A stretch of 64,000 nt of DNA from Deltaproteobacteria bacterium (GCA_016234935.1 JACRNL010000011.1:1-64000), one strand, 5' to 3'; positions 18,568 to 27,935 are shown, numbered from the stretch's first letter. Program-made: numbers and translations. Notes: generated from the sequence alone by a model not told the origin.

Positions 18568-20160
18568 TCAACTGAAGAGCCATTTTATCGCCAGAAGGCT
18601 GTTTTCATCCAAGGTTTTTTCGGCATTGCACGATAGTATCGGCCCTCCAATTGCTTCGAAAGACCTCTTTTGTTCCTGATAGACCTCCCATGTAATGTCC
18701 GAGACAGGCTCGCCCGGCGCAGGCGGCATGGCAAGCCTTTTTGTTATGCGGTCTTTTATGGTCTCGTCTCCTGCCCGGCATTCTATTATTTTAAAGCCGC
18801 CTTTGGCTGACAAGGCCGCCGCGCGCGCCTTTTCGATGAAGCTGTTTTTAGAGAATGTGGCGTCAAGTATGCAGGTGCGTCCCTGCCTGAGAAGGCCTGC
18901 CCCGCGTAAGACGAGTTCGTTGTATGTCTTTTCCGTGAACTCCGCGGAGTAGATGCCCTTTTGAAATCCCGCGCTAAGGCGCTCGTGAGGGGATACGCCG
19001 GCAAGCTCCTTCCTGACCGTATCGGAGGAGACGGCAGGGGCGTTTATGGTTTTGGCGAGCCGCATTGCCAGCGCGGTCTTCCCTGTGCCGGAAAGGCCGC
19101 CGAGGATTATCATCATGGGAATAAAGCCGCCGGAGGCGTAGACGGCGGAGAGGTGAAAATGGCGCAGGGCGCTTAAAAAGGCCTCGCTTTTTTCCGCGTC
19201 CGTCACTTCGGCCTCCATGAATTTCAGCCCGTCCACCTTGCCCCTGACGTAGGCGCGGTAGCATTTATAGAAGTTTAAGAGTTTGCCGCCGTCTGAGTCG
19301 TTCATGGCAGAGAGATATTCATCCTCAAGAAGGCGCGCCAGATCGTGCCTGTTGTGAAAGTCCAGGTCCATTGACAAAAAGGCGATGTCCGAGGCAGTGT
19401 CTGAGAAGCGGAAACGCTCGCTGAACTCTATGCAGTCGAATATCCTTACGCCGCCGTCTATCGAGATGTTCTCAAGATGTATGTCGCCGTGGCAATCCCT
19501 GATGAATCCGTCCTTGACGCGCCTTTGGAAAAGGGCTTCGTTGGATTTTAGAAATCCGACGGCATATCCGCGTATCGCGCCGAGGCGTTCCCTGGAGATG
19601 GACATGGACATGGCCGCCGCGCCCCCACCGCCGGTCTGGGAGAAGTTCTCCTCGCAGTTTTTTCTGATTGCATCGGCAGAGCCGAAGGCTGATATGCGCG
19701 CGTCCGTAGCCGCGGCCTTGTGGAAGCCGGCTATCACCTGCGCAACTTTCTTGATTATCTCAGGAGCCGCCTCGTCCTTTTTAACCATTTCCTCAAGGAT
19801 GGTTTCAGGCCTGAGCCGCGTCATCTTTACGGCATAATCAACAGGAGTCCCCGGCCCGCCAACGCGAACGCGGCCGCCCTCTTCGCACACGGGGACGACG
19901 CCGTAATACATGTCCGGGGCAAGCCGTTTATTGAGCCTGACCTCTTCGTTGCAGTAAAAGAGCCTTTTAGCCGGAGTGGAGAAGTCCAGAAAGCCGAAGT
20001 TCACCGGTTTTTTTATCTTATAGACGGCGTCCGGCGTGAAAAAGATGTAGGAGATGTGCGTCTGGCGAAGTTCAATTGACGCGGGACGCTCAGGGTAGGC
20101 TTCGGGGTCAAGCAGCGCCGTGATGTGCGCGGGCAGGGTCAAGGGCCTGTTCCTCGGCAA
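18568..20160 (-). CDS. Fused APH-type phosphotransferase and P-loop kinase
   Basis: A 530-aa two-domain protein. Residues 1-330 match the aminoglycoside-phosphotransferase-like family (COG2187 type), with catalytic DCHGDIHLEN and metal-binding IFDCIEFSE. Residues 350-530 form a P-loop kinase (COG0645 type) with ILGGLSGTGKTALAM and a second half resembling zeta-toxin or nucleotide kinases. This fusion occurs in many bacteria but its substrate is not established. It starts 3 bp after hpt and is cotranscribed. Drug resistance should not be assumed. Confidence 0.85.
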   Translation of the reverse strand: MPRNRPLTLPAHITALLDPEAYPERPASIELRQTHISYIFFTPDAVYKIKKPVNFGFLDFSTPAKRLFYCNEEVRLNKRLAPDMYYGVVPVCEEGGRVRVGGPGTPVDYAVKMTRLRPETILEEMVKKDEAAPEIIKKVAQVIAGFHKAAATDARISAFGSADAIRKNCEENFSQTGGGGAAAMSMSISRERLGAIRGYAVGFLKSNEALFQRRVKDGFIRDCHGDIHLENISIDGGVRIFDCIEFSERFRFSDTASDIAFLSMDLDFHNRHDLARLLEDEYLSAMNDSDGGKLLNFYKCYRAYVRGKVDGLKFMEAEVTDAEKSEAFLSALRHFHLSAVYASGGFIPMMIILGGLSGTGKTALAMRLAKTINAPAVSSDTVRKELAGVSPHERLSAGFQKGIYSAEFTEKTYNELVLRGAGLLRQGRTCILDATFSKNSFIEKARAAALSAKGGFKIIECRAGDETIKDRITKRLAMPPAPGEPVSDITWEVYQEQKRSFEAIGGPILSCNAEKTLDENSLLAIKWLFS

Positions 20161-20163
20161 TTA

Positions 20164-20694
20164 TTACTGCGCGGCGTCGAGCATGTAAAGACCCGGCAGG
20201 TGGCGGTAGCGCTCTTTGTAATCAAGCCCGTAACCCACGACAAAGCCGTCGCTGACGTGCGTGCCTACGAAGTCTATTTCGGGCAGGCTGGTGAAGGAGC
20301 GCCGGTTTCTTAAAAGCAAGGTGCAGACCCTTATGGAGGCAGGCCCTTTTTGCGCCAGATACCTGACAAGGGCGGATATGGTGACGCCGCGGTCTATCAT
20401 GGCCTCCACAACGATTATGTGCCGGTCTGCGAGGTCAAGGGAGGCGTCCATTGTCATCACCGGTTCTTTCGCAGGCATGGTTGATTTGCCGTAGCTCGAC
20501 ATCTGCACGAAGTCCACCTCCAGCGGGACCTTGACCGCGCGGATAAGGTCGGCGGTAAAGACCAGCGCGCCCTTCATGACGCTCACAAAGACCGGGTTTT
20601 TCGCGCCATATTCCGCCCGGATATCTTTTGCGAGACGGCTCACTATGATATGTATCTCTTCAGGCGGTATGATTAGTTTCAGGCTTCCGGTCAT
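20164..20694 (-). CDS. hpt: Hypoxanthine phosphoribosyltransferase
   Basis: A 176-aa type I phosphoribosyltransferase for purine salvage. Family features are FVSVMKGALVFTADLIRA, the flexible loop MSSYGKST, the PRPP motif region IIVVEAMIDRGVTISALV and the purine site FVGTHVSDGFVVGYGLDY. The PRPP motif usually reads with two adjacent acids (ED); here it is EA, while the catalytic aspartate of MIDRG is kept. First gene of the leftward pair with the APH-AAA gene. Confidence 0.92.
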   Translation of the reverse strand: MTGSLKLIIPPEEIHIIVSRLAKDIRAEYGAKNPVFVSVMKGALVFTADLIRAVKVPLEVDFVQMSSYGKSTMPAKEPVMTMDASLDLADRHIIVVEAMIDRGVTISALVRYLAQKGPASIRVCTLLLRNRRSFTSLPEIDFVGTHVSDGFVVGYGLDYKERYRHLPGLYMLDAAQ

Positions 20695-20760
20695 GTTGAC
20701 GTGAGTTTATATTTTTTTTAAGCATATAACCGCTTGAAAGCCGTGTCAAGCGTATAAAAA

Positions 20761-20832
20761 GCAGCGCGAGGTTTTTATCGAGCCGTTTTGCGCCAACCCT
20801 GACTGTTTCGGCGAGGCTAAGCCTCGCGCTGC
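20761..20832. repeat. Family R2 repeat with long spacer
   Basis: Left arm GCAGCGCGAGG and right arm CGAGGCTAAGCCTCGCGCTGC lie in the gap between hpt and kdsB. A second hairpin, TTACCTTTTTT / AAAAAAGGTAA, follows at 20867-20889. Confidence 0.6.
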
Positions 20833-20894
20833 GAGTAAGACATTAGATATAAAGTTTTTTGGTCTTACCTTTTTTTCAAAAAAGGTAAGCGGTA

Positions 20895-20924
20895 TTGACA
20901 TAAATCTCAGGTTTGATATATATT
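20895..20924 (+). promoter_or_regulatory. kdsB promoter, possibly leaderless
   Basis: TTGACA (20895-20900) and an AT-rich -10 region TATATATT (20917-20924), 16-18 bp apart. The kdsB ATG follows at 20932 with no ribosome site. Confidence 0.6.
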
Positions 20925-20931
20925 GATTGCA

Positions 20932-21696
20932 ATGAGAGCAGTGGTAGTTATTCCCGCCAGGTTCAGTTCCACGCGTCTGAATGGAAAACCCCTTGCAGAT
21001 ATCGGCGGCAAGCCGATGATCCAGCGGGTTCATGAGCGGGCGCTTTCCGCGAGCCTTGCCGGCGAAGTCATCGTCGCAACGGACGATGAAAGGATATTGA
21101 GGGCGGTGGAGGCGTTCGGCGGGCGCGCCGTGATGACGTCAGACCGTCATGCCTCCGGCACGGACAGGATAGCAGAGGCCGTGGAAAAGCTGAAAATAAA
21201 GGCCGGCATCATCGTAAACGTTCAGGGCGACGAGCCGCTTATAGAAGCGGCGGCCATTGACGATGCGATAAGGCCCATGCTCGAACGGCCGGAGCTCAAG
21301 GTCTGCACGTTAAAGACAAGGATAACCGATGAGCATGATTACCTTGACCCGAACGCGGTGAAGGTGGTCACGGACGAAGACGGCAACGCGCTTTATTTTT
21401 CAAGAAGCCCGATACCCAATTATAATACGTCATTTAAAGAAGCGGCCCCGCGCCTGTTCAAGCACATAGGGCTTTACGTGTATAGAAGGGATTTTCTGCT
21501 GGAGTTTTCAGGGATGCGCCGAGGCCCCCTTGAAAAGAGCGAGCGCCTTGAGCAGCTGAGAATACTTGAAAACGGGCACAGGATACGAGTGGTTGAAACC
21601 CCGTATAACCCCGTGTCCGTGGATACGCCCGAAGACCTTGAGAGGGTCAGGGAAATAGTGAGAAAATGGCCGTTTGTCAGCGCGGCGGGCGATTAA
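20932..21696 (+). CDS. kdsB: CMP-Kdo synthetase (3-deoxy-manno-octulosonate cytidylyltransferase)
   Basis: A 254-aa nucleotidyltransferase activating Kdo with CTP for lipid A-core assembly. Motifs are [21 protein letters not shown] at the N-terminus (CTP binding), [10 protein letters not shown] and [12 protein letters not shown]. The start [11 protein letters not shown] is typical; a TTG three codons upstream is in frame. First gene of kdsB-pyrG-kdsA; its stop overlaps the pyrG start by 1 nt (TAATG). Confidence 0.96.
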   Translation: MRAVVVIPARFSSTRLNGKPLADIGGKPMIQRVHERALSASLAGEVIVATDDERILRAVEAFGGRAVMTSDRHASGTDRIAEAVEKLKIKAGIIVNVQGDEPLIEAAAIDDAIRPMLERPELKVCTLKTRITDEHDYLDPNAVKVVTDEDGNALYFSRSPIPNYNTSFKEAAPRLFKHIGLYVYRRDFLLEFSGMRRGPLEKSERLEQLRILENGHRIRVVETPYNPVSVDTPEDLERVREIVRKWPFVSAAGD

Positions 21697-23381
21697 TGAC
21701 GGAACATAAGAAGAACATAAAGACGAAGTTCATATTCGTCACCGGCGGGGTGGTGTCGTCCCTCGGCAAGGGGCTTGCCAGCGCGTCCATAGGCGCGCTC
21801 CTTGAGGCAAGGGGGCTGACCATCACGCTTCAAAAGCTCGACCCTTACATTAACGTGGACCCGGGCACCATGAGCCCATTTCAGCACGGCGAGGTATTCG
21901 TGACCGACGACGGCGCCGAGACAGACCTTGACCTCGGCCACTACGAGCGGTTCACCAACGCGAAGCTGACTAAAAGGAACAACTTCACCACCGGTCAGGT
22001 CTATGATTCCATCATCACAAAAGAAAGACGGGGCGATTATCTGGGCTACACGGTCCAGGTCGTGCCGCACGTCACCGACGAGATAAAGGGCAGGATATTA
22101 GGCATCGCCGACAACGCCGACGTGGCCATTATCGAGATAGGCGGAACCGTGGGCGACATCGAGAGCCTGCCGTTCCTTGAGGCCATAAGGCAGCTGCGCT
22201 TTGACCTTGGCAAGGAAAACGTCCTTTACGTGCATCTTACGCTCCTTCCCTATATCGCGACCGCGCATGAGATAAAGACCAAGCCCACACAGCACAGCGT
22301 CAATAAGCTCCGCGAGATAGGCATACAGGCCGACATCCTCCTTTGCAGGTCTGACAGGCCCCTTACGCCGGAAATGAAAGGCAAGATCGCCCTGTTCTGC
22401 AACGTCGACAGGGACGCGGTCATATCGGCGGAGGATGTTAAAAACATCTACGAAGTGCCGCTGGTCTTCCACCGCGAGGGGCTTGACGACAAGATAGTAA
22501 AGCTCCTTAACATCTGGACGCGCTCGCCCAAGCTCGAGGCATGGGAAGAGATGGCAAGGAAGGCCGATGACCCCAGGCGCGAGGTTGCGATCGGCATCGT
22601 CGGCAAATATATCAACACGCAGGATTCATACAAAAGTCTTCATGAGTCGCTCACCCACGGCGGGCTTGCCAATAATTGCAGGGTGACGCTCCATTACGTC
22701 GACTCGGAGGACGTCGAGAAAAAAGGCGCGCCGGCGCTCCTTAAAAACGTAGACGGCATCCTCATACCGGGCGGCTTTGGCAGCAGAGGCATAGAAGGCA
22801 AGATAGCCGCCGTAAGATACGCGAGGGAAAGCGGCATACCGTTTTTCGGCATCTGCCTCGGAATGCAGGTGGCGATTATCGAAATAGCGAGGAGCCTTTG
22901 CGGAATCAAAGACGCGAACTCATCGGAATTCGACCCGAACGGGGAAAACTCCGTGGTAGATATAATGGAAGGGCAGAAGGCCGTCAATGCCAAGGGCGGC
23001 ACCATGAGGCTCGGCGCCTATCCGTGCGTTATAAAAAAAGGCACAAAGGCCTATCAGGTCTACGGCGCATCGGAGATAAGCGAGAGGCACCGCCACCGCT
23101 TCGAGGTGAACAACAGATACAGGGACGCGCTTGCGAAGGCAGGGGTGGAGTTCAGCGGCCTTTCTCCGGATGAGTCGCTCGTGGAGATAATGGAATACAG
23201 GCACCACCCGTGGTTTGTAGCCTGCCAGTTCCATCCTGAATTCAAGAGCAAGCCCATGCAGCCGCATCCCCTTTTCCGCGGCTTCGTGAAGGCCGTGCTT
23301 ACCGCCAAGGCTGAGACAGGCAAGGGGCGCAGGACGGCAAGAGCGGTTAAAAAGGCAAAAACGGTTCCCGCAGAGGCATAG
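21696..23381 (+). CDS. pyrG: CTP synthase
   Basis: A 561-aa enzyme making CTP from UTP, ATP and glutamine. The synthetase domain begins [20 protein letters not shown]; the C-terminal class I amidotransferase has FFGICLGMQ with the catalytic cysteine and a final CQFHPEFKS. The start is the ATG overlapping the kdsB stop. It supplies CTP directly to KdsB, explaining its place in the Kdo operon. The tail after residue 540 is Lys/Arg/Ala-rich. Confidence 0.98.
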   Translation: MTEHKKNIKTKFIFVTGGVVSSLGKGLASASIGALLEARGLTITLQKLDPYINVDPGTMSPFQHGEVFVTDDGAETDLDLGHYERFTNAKLTKRNNFTTGQVYDSIITKERRGDYLGYTVQVVPHVTDEIKGRILGIADNADVAIIEIGGTVGDIESLPFLEAIRQLRFDLGKENVLYVHLTLLPYIATAHEIKTKPTQHSVNKLREIGIQADILLCRSDRPLTPEMKGKIALFCNVDRDAVISAEDVKNIYEVPLVFHREGLDDKIVKLLNIWTRSPKLEAWEEMARKADDPRREVAIGIVGKYINTQDSYKSLHESLTHGGLANNCRVTLHYVDSEDVEKKGAPALLKNVDGILIPGGFGSRGIEGKIAAVRYARESGIPFFGICLGMQVAIIEIARSLCGIKDANSSEFDPNGENSVVDIMEGQKAVNAKGGTMRLGAYPCVIKKGTKAYQVYGASEISERHRHRFEVNNRYRDALAKAGVEFSGLSPDESLVEIMEYRHHPWFVACQFHPEFKSKPMQPHPLFRGFVKAVLTAKAETGKGRRTARAVKKAKTVPAEA

Positions 23382-24206
23382 ATGAAGAAGATTAAAATCA
23401 ATGATTTTTACATAGGCGGCGATGAACCGCTTTTTTTTATAATGGGCCCCTGCGTCATAGAGAGCGAGCGGATGACGCTTGCCGCGCTCGAAGCGCTTAA
23501 GAGGATAACCTCCGATGCAGGGGTTAATTTTATCTTTAAATCATCCTATGACAAGGCCAACAGGACTTCTGTCAAATCCTTCCGCGGCCCGGGCATTAAA
23601 AAGGGCTTGCGGATACTCAAAAAGGCGAAAAAAGAGTTCGACGTTCCCATCCTCACGGATGTTCACTGCACTGAGGAAATAAAAGAAGCGGCGGCTGTCG
23701 CCGACATAATCCAGATACCGGCCTTTCTTTGCAGGCAAACCGACATGCTTGTCGAGGCGGGAAGGTCAGGGCGCGTCGTGAACATAAAAAAGGGCCAGTT
23801 CATGGCCCCTCACGACATGCGCCACTCCATCGCCAAGGTGGAAAGCGCGGGCAGCGACAAGATAACCGTCACCGAGCGCGGGTCGAGCTTCGGCTACAAT
23901 AACCTTGTGGTCGACTTCAGGGGCCTGCCCCGGATGCGCGAATTCGGCTTCCCTGTTGTCTTTGACGCCACGCACAGCGTGCAGACCCCGGCTGGCCAGG
24001 GTTCGTGCTCAGGCGGAGACAGGGGCATGGCGCGCTATCTTGCCAAGGCCGCCGTTGCCGTGGGCGTGGACGGCCTGTTCATGGAAGTCCACGCCGACCC
24101 GGACAAGGCCCTTTGCGACGGCCCGAACTCCATAGCGCTTAAAGACGTAAAGGTCATCATAGACGAATTAATAGAGATAGACGTCCGCGTTAAGGCGTCT
24201 TTGTAG
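23382..24206 (+). CDS. kdsA: 3-deoxy-8-phosphooctulonate synthase
   Basis: A 274-aa TIM-barrel enzyme condensing PEP and arabinose-5-phosphate to Kdo-8-phosphate. Family motifs are FFIMGPCVIESE, FKSSYDKANRTS, DVHCTEEIKEAA and FDATHSVQTPAGQGSCSGG. It begins on the base after the pyrG stop, so the genes are translationally coupled. Confidence 0.97.
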   Translation: MKKIKINDFYIGGDEPLFFIMGPCVIESERMTLAALEALKRITSDAGVNFIFKSSYDKANRTSVKSFRGPGIKKGLRILKKAKKEFDVPILTDVHCTEEIKEAAAVADIIQIPAFLCRQTDMLVEAGRSGRVVNIKKGQFMAPHDMRHSIAKVESAGSDKITVTERGSSFGYNNLVVDFRGLPRMREFGFPVVFDATHSVQTPAGQGSCSGGDRGMARYLAKAAVAVGVDGLFMEVHADPDKALCDGPNSIALKDVKVIIDELIEIDVRVKASL

Positions 24207-24227
24207 GCTTTAGTCAGGGCATGGTTC

Positions 24228-24313
24228 GTAGTGCGAGGCTTCAGCCCCGCTTGCCGTATCCGGTAAGAGCGCCGTAAAACCGCAAAACAGCGAGGCTGAA
24301 GCCTCGCACTACG
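24228..24313. repeat. Family R2 repeat inside the kds gene cluster
   Basis: Outer arms GTAGTGCGAGGCTTCAGCC and GGCTGAAGCCTCGCACTAC are nearly perfect complements around a 45-nt middle. It occupies most of the kdsA-kdsD gap. Confidence 0.8.
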
Positions 24314-24342
24314 TTTATAATTAAAGGTACGGACAGGCCATC

Positions 24343-25329
24343 ATGACAATAAGACACAAAAATAAAGATGACGCGGCTCTAACGGCGGCCTTTCGCGTGC
24401 TTGAGATAGAGGCCGACGCTGTCAGAGACCTTGCCAAAAGGCTTGACGGCAACTTCACCAGGGCAGTTGATATGATGATATCCACCACCGGCAAGGTCGT
24501 GGTCAGCGGCATGGGCAAAAGCGGCATCATCTGCCAGAAGATAGCCTCCACCCTTGCTTCCACGGGCACGTCCGCTTTCTTCATGCATCCGGCCGAGGGC
24601 GTGCACGGGGACCTTGGCGTGCTTATGAAAAACGACATCCTCATCGCCGTGTCGAACTCCGGCGAGACAGACGAGCTGATAAAAATAATACCCGTTGTAA
24701 AGCGTCTGGGCCTGCCGATGGTAGCCATGACGGGCAGCATGAAGTCAACCCTCGCCAAAGAGGCCGACTGCGTGCTTGACGTGGGCGTGAAGCGGGAGGC
24801 CTGCCCCCTTGGGCTTGCCCCGACCGCATCCACCACCGCGTGCCTTGCCATGGGAGACGCCCTTGCCGTGGCCCTTTTAGACAGGAAGGGTTTTAAGGCC
24901 AGAGACTTCGCCGAGCTTCACCCTGCAGGGAGCCTCGGCAGGAGGTTTAAGCGCGTCGAGGAGCTGATGCACACGGGAGAGCGCGTGCCGCGCGTGGCGG
25001 CAGGCACGCTTTTAAAGGACGCCGTTATCGAAATGTCCGGCAAGCGCCTCGGCATAACCGGAGTTTTCAAAGGCAGCAGGCTCGTGGGCGCAATAACCGA
25101 CGGCGACCTGAGAAGGGCGCTTTCCGCGGGCGTTGACCTTACCGGCAAGACCGTTGACGAGGTCATGACGCGAAACCCCAAGGCCGTCGCAAAGCACGAG
25201 CTTGCGGAGGCGGCCCTGCGCATTATGGAGGAGCACACCATCACCGTCCTTTTCGTATGCGACTCAGGCACGCGCAACGTGGCCGGCGTCGTGCACATGC
25301 ACGACATCGTAAAGGCAGGGGTGATATAA
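24343..25329 (+). CDS. kdsD: Arabinose-5-phosphate isomerase
   Basis: A 328-aa KdsD/KpsF enzyme converting ribulose-5-phosphate to arabinose-5-phosphate, the KdsA substrate. An N-terminal SIS domain carries VVVSGMGKSGIICQKIAST and FFMHPAEGVHGDLGVL; two CBS domains follow (from about residue 205), ending VVHMHDIVKAGVI. The usual next genes kdsC and lptC/lptA do not follow; the porin does. Confidence 0.96.
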   Translation: MTIRHKNKDDAALTAAFRVLEIEADAVRDLAKRLDGNFTRAVDMMISTTGKVVVSGMGKSGIICQKIASTLASTGTSAFFMHPAEGVHGDLGVLMKNDILIAVSNSGETDELIKIIPVVKRLGLPMVAMTGSMKSTLAKEADCVLDVGVKREACPLGLAPTASTTACLAMGDALAVALLDRKGFKARDFAELHPAGSLGRRFKRVEELMHTGERVPRVAAGTLLKDAVIEMSGKRLGITGVFKGSRLVGAITDGDLRRALSAGVDLTGKTVDEVMTRNPKAVAKHELAEAALRIMEEHTITVLFVCDSGTRNVAGVVHMHDIVKAGVI

Positions 25330-25424
25330 CCGGTTTTAACGCGTGTTTCATTTAAATACATTTAACCGCGGAAAGGCGCGATATTTTACGTTCAAAGAAA
25401 AAATTGCATAATCAGCTAAAGTGC

Positions 25425-25453
25425 TTGACAGCGTTGGCAAGGTTGTGTATAAG
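25425..25453 (+). promoter_or_regulatory. Strong porin promoter
   Basis: TTGACA (25425-25430), a 17-bp spacer and TATAAG (25448-25453) preceded by TG. It lies about 280 nt before the porin ATG. Confidence 0.75.
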
Positions 25454-25459
25454 TATAAC

Positions 25460-25733
25460 AACTTTTAAAAGAGCCAGCCATGACGCAAGTTGCGCTTCCG
25501 GTGTTGCTGGAAGGATTTTTGGCGTAGCTTTATGCTGACGCCGCCGGAATCGAGGCCAGCCGCACATGGCGTAAATCTACACTGGCGTAGATAAACATGA
25601 ACCTTTGCATCAACAGCTCCTGAGTCCGTATATGCGTTGGCTGGAACGAGAGTGAACGGCGCGGGCCTGAGTTTACCCGGCGCTTTAATTCAACATGGAA
25701 GCTTTTTATACCCAAACCAAGGAGGATGGAAGG
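25460..25733 (+). promoter_or_regulatory. Long structured 5' leader of the porin mRNA
   Basis: About 270 nt with several possible stems: CCAGC with GCTGG, GGCGT (loop) ACGCC enclosed by CCGG/CCGG, and ATCTAC with GTAGAT at 25574-25592. A 15-codon reading frame MTQVALPVLLEGFLA (25480-25527) could be a leader peptide, but its ribosome site is poor. I recognise no known riboswitch. The end carries the porin ribosome site AAGGAGG. Confidence 0.4.
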
Positions 25734-27125
25734 ATGAAAAGATTACTATTGTCGGTATTCGCAGTGGCCGTCACCGCTGCATGGGCTATGCCCTCTAACG
25801 CGGCGGAAGTGGCGTTTTCAGGACAGTACAGGTTAAGGGGCGAGCAGTGGAACAACGTTGACTTTAATAAGAAAGCAAACGACCACGTCGACTTCTGGGG
25901 CCAGAGGGTAAGACTTACGGCCAACGCAAAGGCAACGGATGACACCTCCGTGAAGATCACCCTTCAGGATACAAGGGCGTGGGGCGCCGCAGTCAACGCT
26001 AACGGCGGGCCGCAGCTTACGGACAATGGAAATGGGTTCACCTCAGCGGGAGCTACGACGGCTGCGTCTAACAACTCGGTCGACCTTCATGAGTCATATG
26101 TGAATATGGACAAGCTTTTCGGCGCGCCGGTCACGTTGAAGGCAGGCCGTCAGGAACTCGCATACGGCGATGAGAGGCTTGTGGGTTCATTCGGCTGGTC
26201 GAACAACGGCAGGAGCTTTGACGCCCTGAAGTTCATCGTCAACACCGAGCCGGCCACGATAGACGTCTTCACCTCGAAGATCAAAGAGAACAATACGACG
26301 GCAAGCGACCAAAACTTCAACGGCATCTATGCCACAACCAAGGTTGTGCCGAATAACACCGTTGACGTATACATCCTTTCACTTAAGGATCAAACCCAGA
26401 GCACTGGAAGCCCGTTCGGCTTCGGCGCCTCCCTCGGCAACACCGCCATTAGCGGCCTAACCACCAAGACGCAGACCCTCTACACCTACGGCTTCAGGGT
26501 AAAGGGCGCGGTTGAAGGCCTTGACTATACGCTTGAAGTGCCTTTCCAGACCGGCGAGGTTGAGACGACCACGCCGAAGACCTACAAGTTCTCCGGCATG
26601 GCCTATGCTTTGAAGGCAGGCTACACCGTCCCGAGTCCGCAAAAGATCAGGGTAGGCTTGGAGTATGACTTCGCTTCAGGCGACAAGGACGGCACGGATG
26701 AGAAGGTAAAGACCTTCTTCAACCTCTTCCCCACCAACCACGGCAAGTTCGGCATTGCCGACCAGCAGGGCTGGAGGAACGCAAAGGTATGGAACCTGAA
26801 TGTCAAGGCAGACCCTATCGACAAGCTCACCGTGACTGCGGCATATTACAGCTTCAGCCTTGCCCAGAAGCAGGACGCATGGTACAGCGCGGCACAATGG
26901 AACAGCGTCCCGACCGGTATCCGCGCGGCTAATGCGAACAATACCTCAAGCAAGGTCGGAAGCGAGATAGACCTCGTTGCGGCATATAAGTACAACAGCG
27001 CCGTCGCGATGGAGCTTGGCTACGGACGTTTCAGCCCGGGCAAGTTCATAACGAATCAGCTCACATCCGCGCAGAGCAAGGCGTCACAGGACTTCGCGTA
27101 TCTGCAGCTGACCGCGAACTTCTAA
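25734..27125 (+). CDS. Outer-membrane beta-barrel porin (alginate-export/OprD-like)
   Basis: A 463-aa secreted protein. The signal peptide MKRLLLSVFAVAVTAAWAMP ends near SNA-AE. The mature chain shows alternating hydrophobic strands and loops, for example VAFSGQYRLRGEQWNN, QRVRLTANAKATDDTSVKIT and KAGRQELAYGDERLVGSFGW, a pattern seen in alginate-export-like porins, and ends in an aromatic strand YLQLTANF typical of barrel insertion. AAGGAGG lies 8 nt upstream. Substrate unknown. It is followed by its own terminator. Confidence 0.82.
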   Translation: MKRLLLSVFAVAVTAAWAMPSNAAEVAFSGQYRLRGEQWNNVDFNKKANDHVDFWGQRVRLTANAKATDDTSVKITLQDTRAWGAAVNANGGPQLTDNGNGFTSAGATTAASNNSVDLHESYVNMDKLFGAPVTLKAGRQELAYGDERLVGSFGWSNNGRSFDALKFIVNTEPATIDVFTSKIKENNTTASDQNFNGIYATTKVVPNNTVDVYILSLKDQTQSTGSPFGFGASLGNTAISGLTTKTQTLYTYGFRVKGAVEGLDYTLEVPFQTGEVETTTPKTYKFSGMAYALKAGYTVPSPQKIRVGLEYDFASGDKDGTDEKVKTFFNLFPTNHGKFGIADQQGWRNAKVWNLNVKADPIDKLTVTAAYYSFSLAQKQDAWYSAAQWNSVPTGIRAANANNTSSKVGSEIDLVAAYKYNSAVAMELGYGRFSPGKFITNQLTSAQSKASQDFAYLQLTANF

Positions 27126-27172
27126 GCCGCATGTCGTAAGCAGGGTTTGAAATCTTGCGCATAGAACAACCC

Positions 27173-27215
27173 AAAACCGGCAGGCCATTTAACATGGCCT
27201 GCCGGTTTTATTTTT
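27173..27215 (+). terminator. Terminator after the porin gene
   Basis: AAAACCGGCAGGCCAT, a TTAAC loop and the exact complement, followed by ATTTTT. Confidence 0.9.
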
Positions 27216-27297
27216 GGGGCTGATAAAGAAACGGATTCCCGATGAAAAACCCCCTCTCCCCGTTGGGGAGGGGGGCCTGATATGGGAACGATGAAAA

Positions 27298-27377
27298 GTA
27301 GTGCGAGGCTTCAGCCTCGCTGTCTTTGCGCCGCCCTTGCCTAATTGCATCAAGCGAGGCTGAAGCCTCGCACTACG
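27298..27377. repeat. Family R2 repeat upstream of the respiratory operon
   Basis: GTAGTGCGAGGCTTCAGCCTCGC and GCGAGGCTGAAGCC with TCGCACTAC, pairing around a 35-nt middle. The rest of the 27216-27589 gap holds a CCCCTCTCC/GGGGAGGGGG hairpin at 27250 and AT-rich DNA before the first small oxidase gene; I see no further gene. Confidence 0.8.
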
Positions 27378-27589
27378 AGCATCGCATTAACGAACTTTGC
27401 ACTGCCTGTCTACTTGACGTGCCGGAAAACAGGGCTATGATTTAAGGAAAAAATGATAAAAGTCATTTACCCGGAACGCCGTTCTGATTATAGTTAGCCT
27501 GTAAAATTGACAGGTTTTGAAAACAGCGGCATGGCTGTCAGCGGCGCTGTTCGGCTTTAAAGGCTTTTTAAAAAAAGGAGGGAAGGGTT

Positions 27590-27751
27590 ATGGCTGAAAA
27601 CAATATAAGCGCTCCTATACCGAGCGGGCAGGCCTGGTATGACAATATTTTTCTGCTTCTGGTGGTGGGAATTGTTGTGCCTACGATCATCTACACGGTG
27701 TGGGGGCTTATCGAGGTAATGAACGTGCCCCCGCTGCCTCTGGCGCCTTAA
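27590..27751 (+). CDS. 53-aa single-helix membrane protein at the head of the heme-copper operon
   Basis: A short protein with a polar N-terminus (MAENNISAPIPSGQAWYDN), one membrane helix (FLLLVVGIVVPTIIYTVWGL) and a proline-rich end (VPPLPLAP). AAGGAGGGAAGGGTT precedes the ATG. Position and shape suggest a small accessory subunit of the terminal reductase, like the short subunit IIa of ba3 oxidases, though similarity by eye is only structural. Confidence 0.7.
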   Translation: MAENNISAPIPSGQAWYDNIFLLLVVGIVVPTIIYTVWGLIEVMNVPPLPLAP

Positions 27752-27814
27752 CAGGACAGCGGGCTTGCCGCAGGTGTGAGGAAGAATTTTTTTAATCTTT
27801 CTTTCTCCTCTCCC

Positions 27815-27935
27815 TTCCCCCGCTGAAGACACACGAGGGCAGGCGCGGGAGAGGGTAGGGTGAGGGGGAAGGGGAAGGCGTTCACCCCCCCCGCTTCAGA
27901 CATGCGGGGGCAGGCTCTACCCCGTCAAGGGGGAG
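27815..27935. repeat. Two family R4 elements in a purine/pyrimidine-rich spacer
   Basis: CCCCCGCTGAAGACACACGA with GGGCAGGCG (27817-27846) and CCCCCGCTTCAGACATGCGG with GGGCAGGC (27887-27914). The 321-bp gap between the 53-aa gene and subunit II holds these repeats and no convincing gene. Confidence 0.65.

Noticed and set aside
18568-20160. Antibiotic resistance gene (APH signature)
   Set aside because: The domain order is that of the COG2187/COG0645 fusion found in many free-living bacteria, and it is coupled to hpt; nothing points to a drug substrate.
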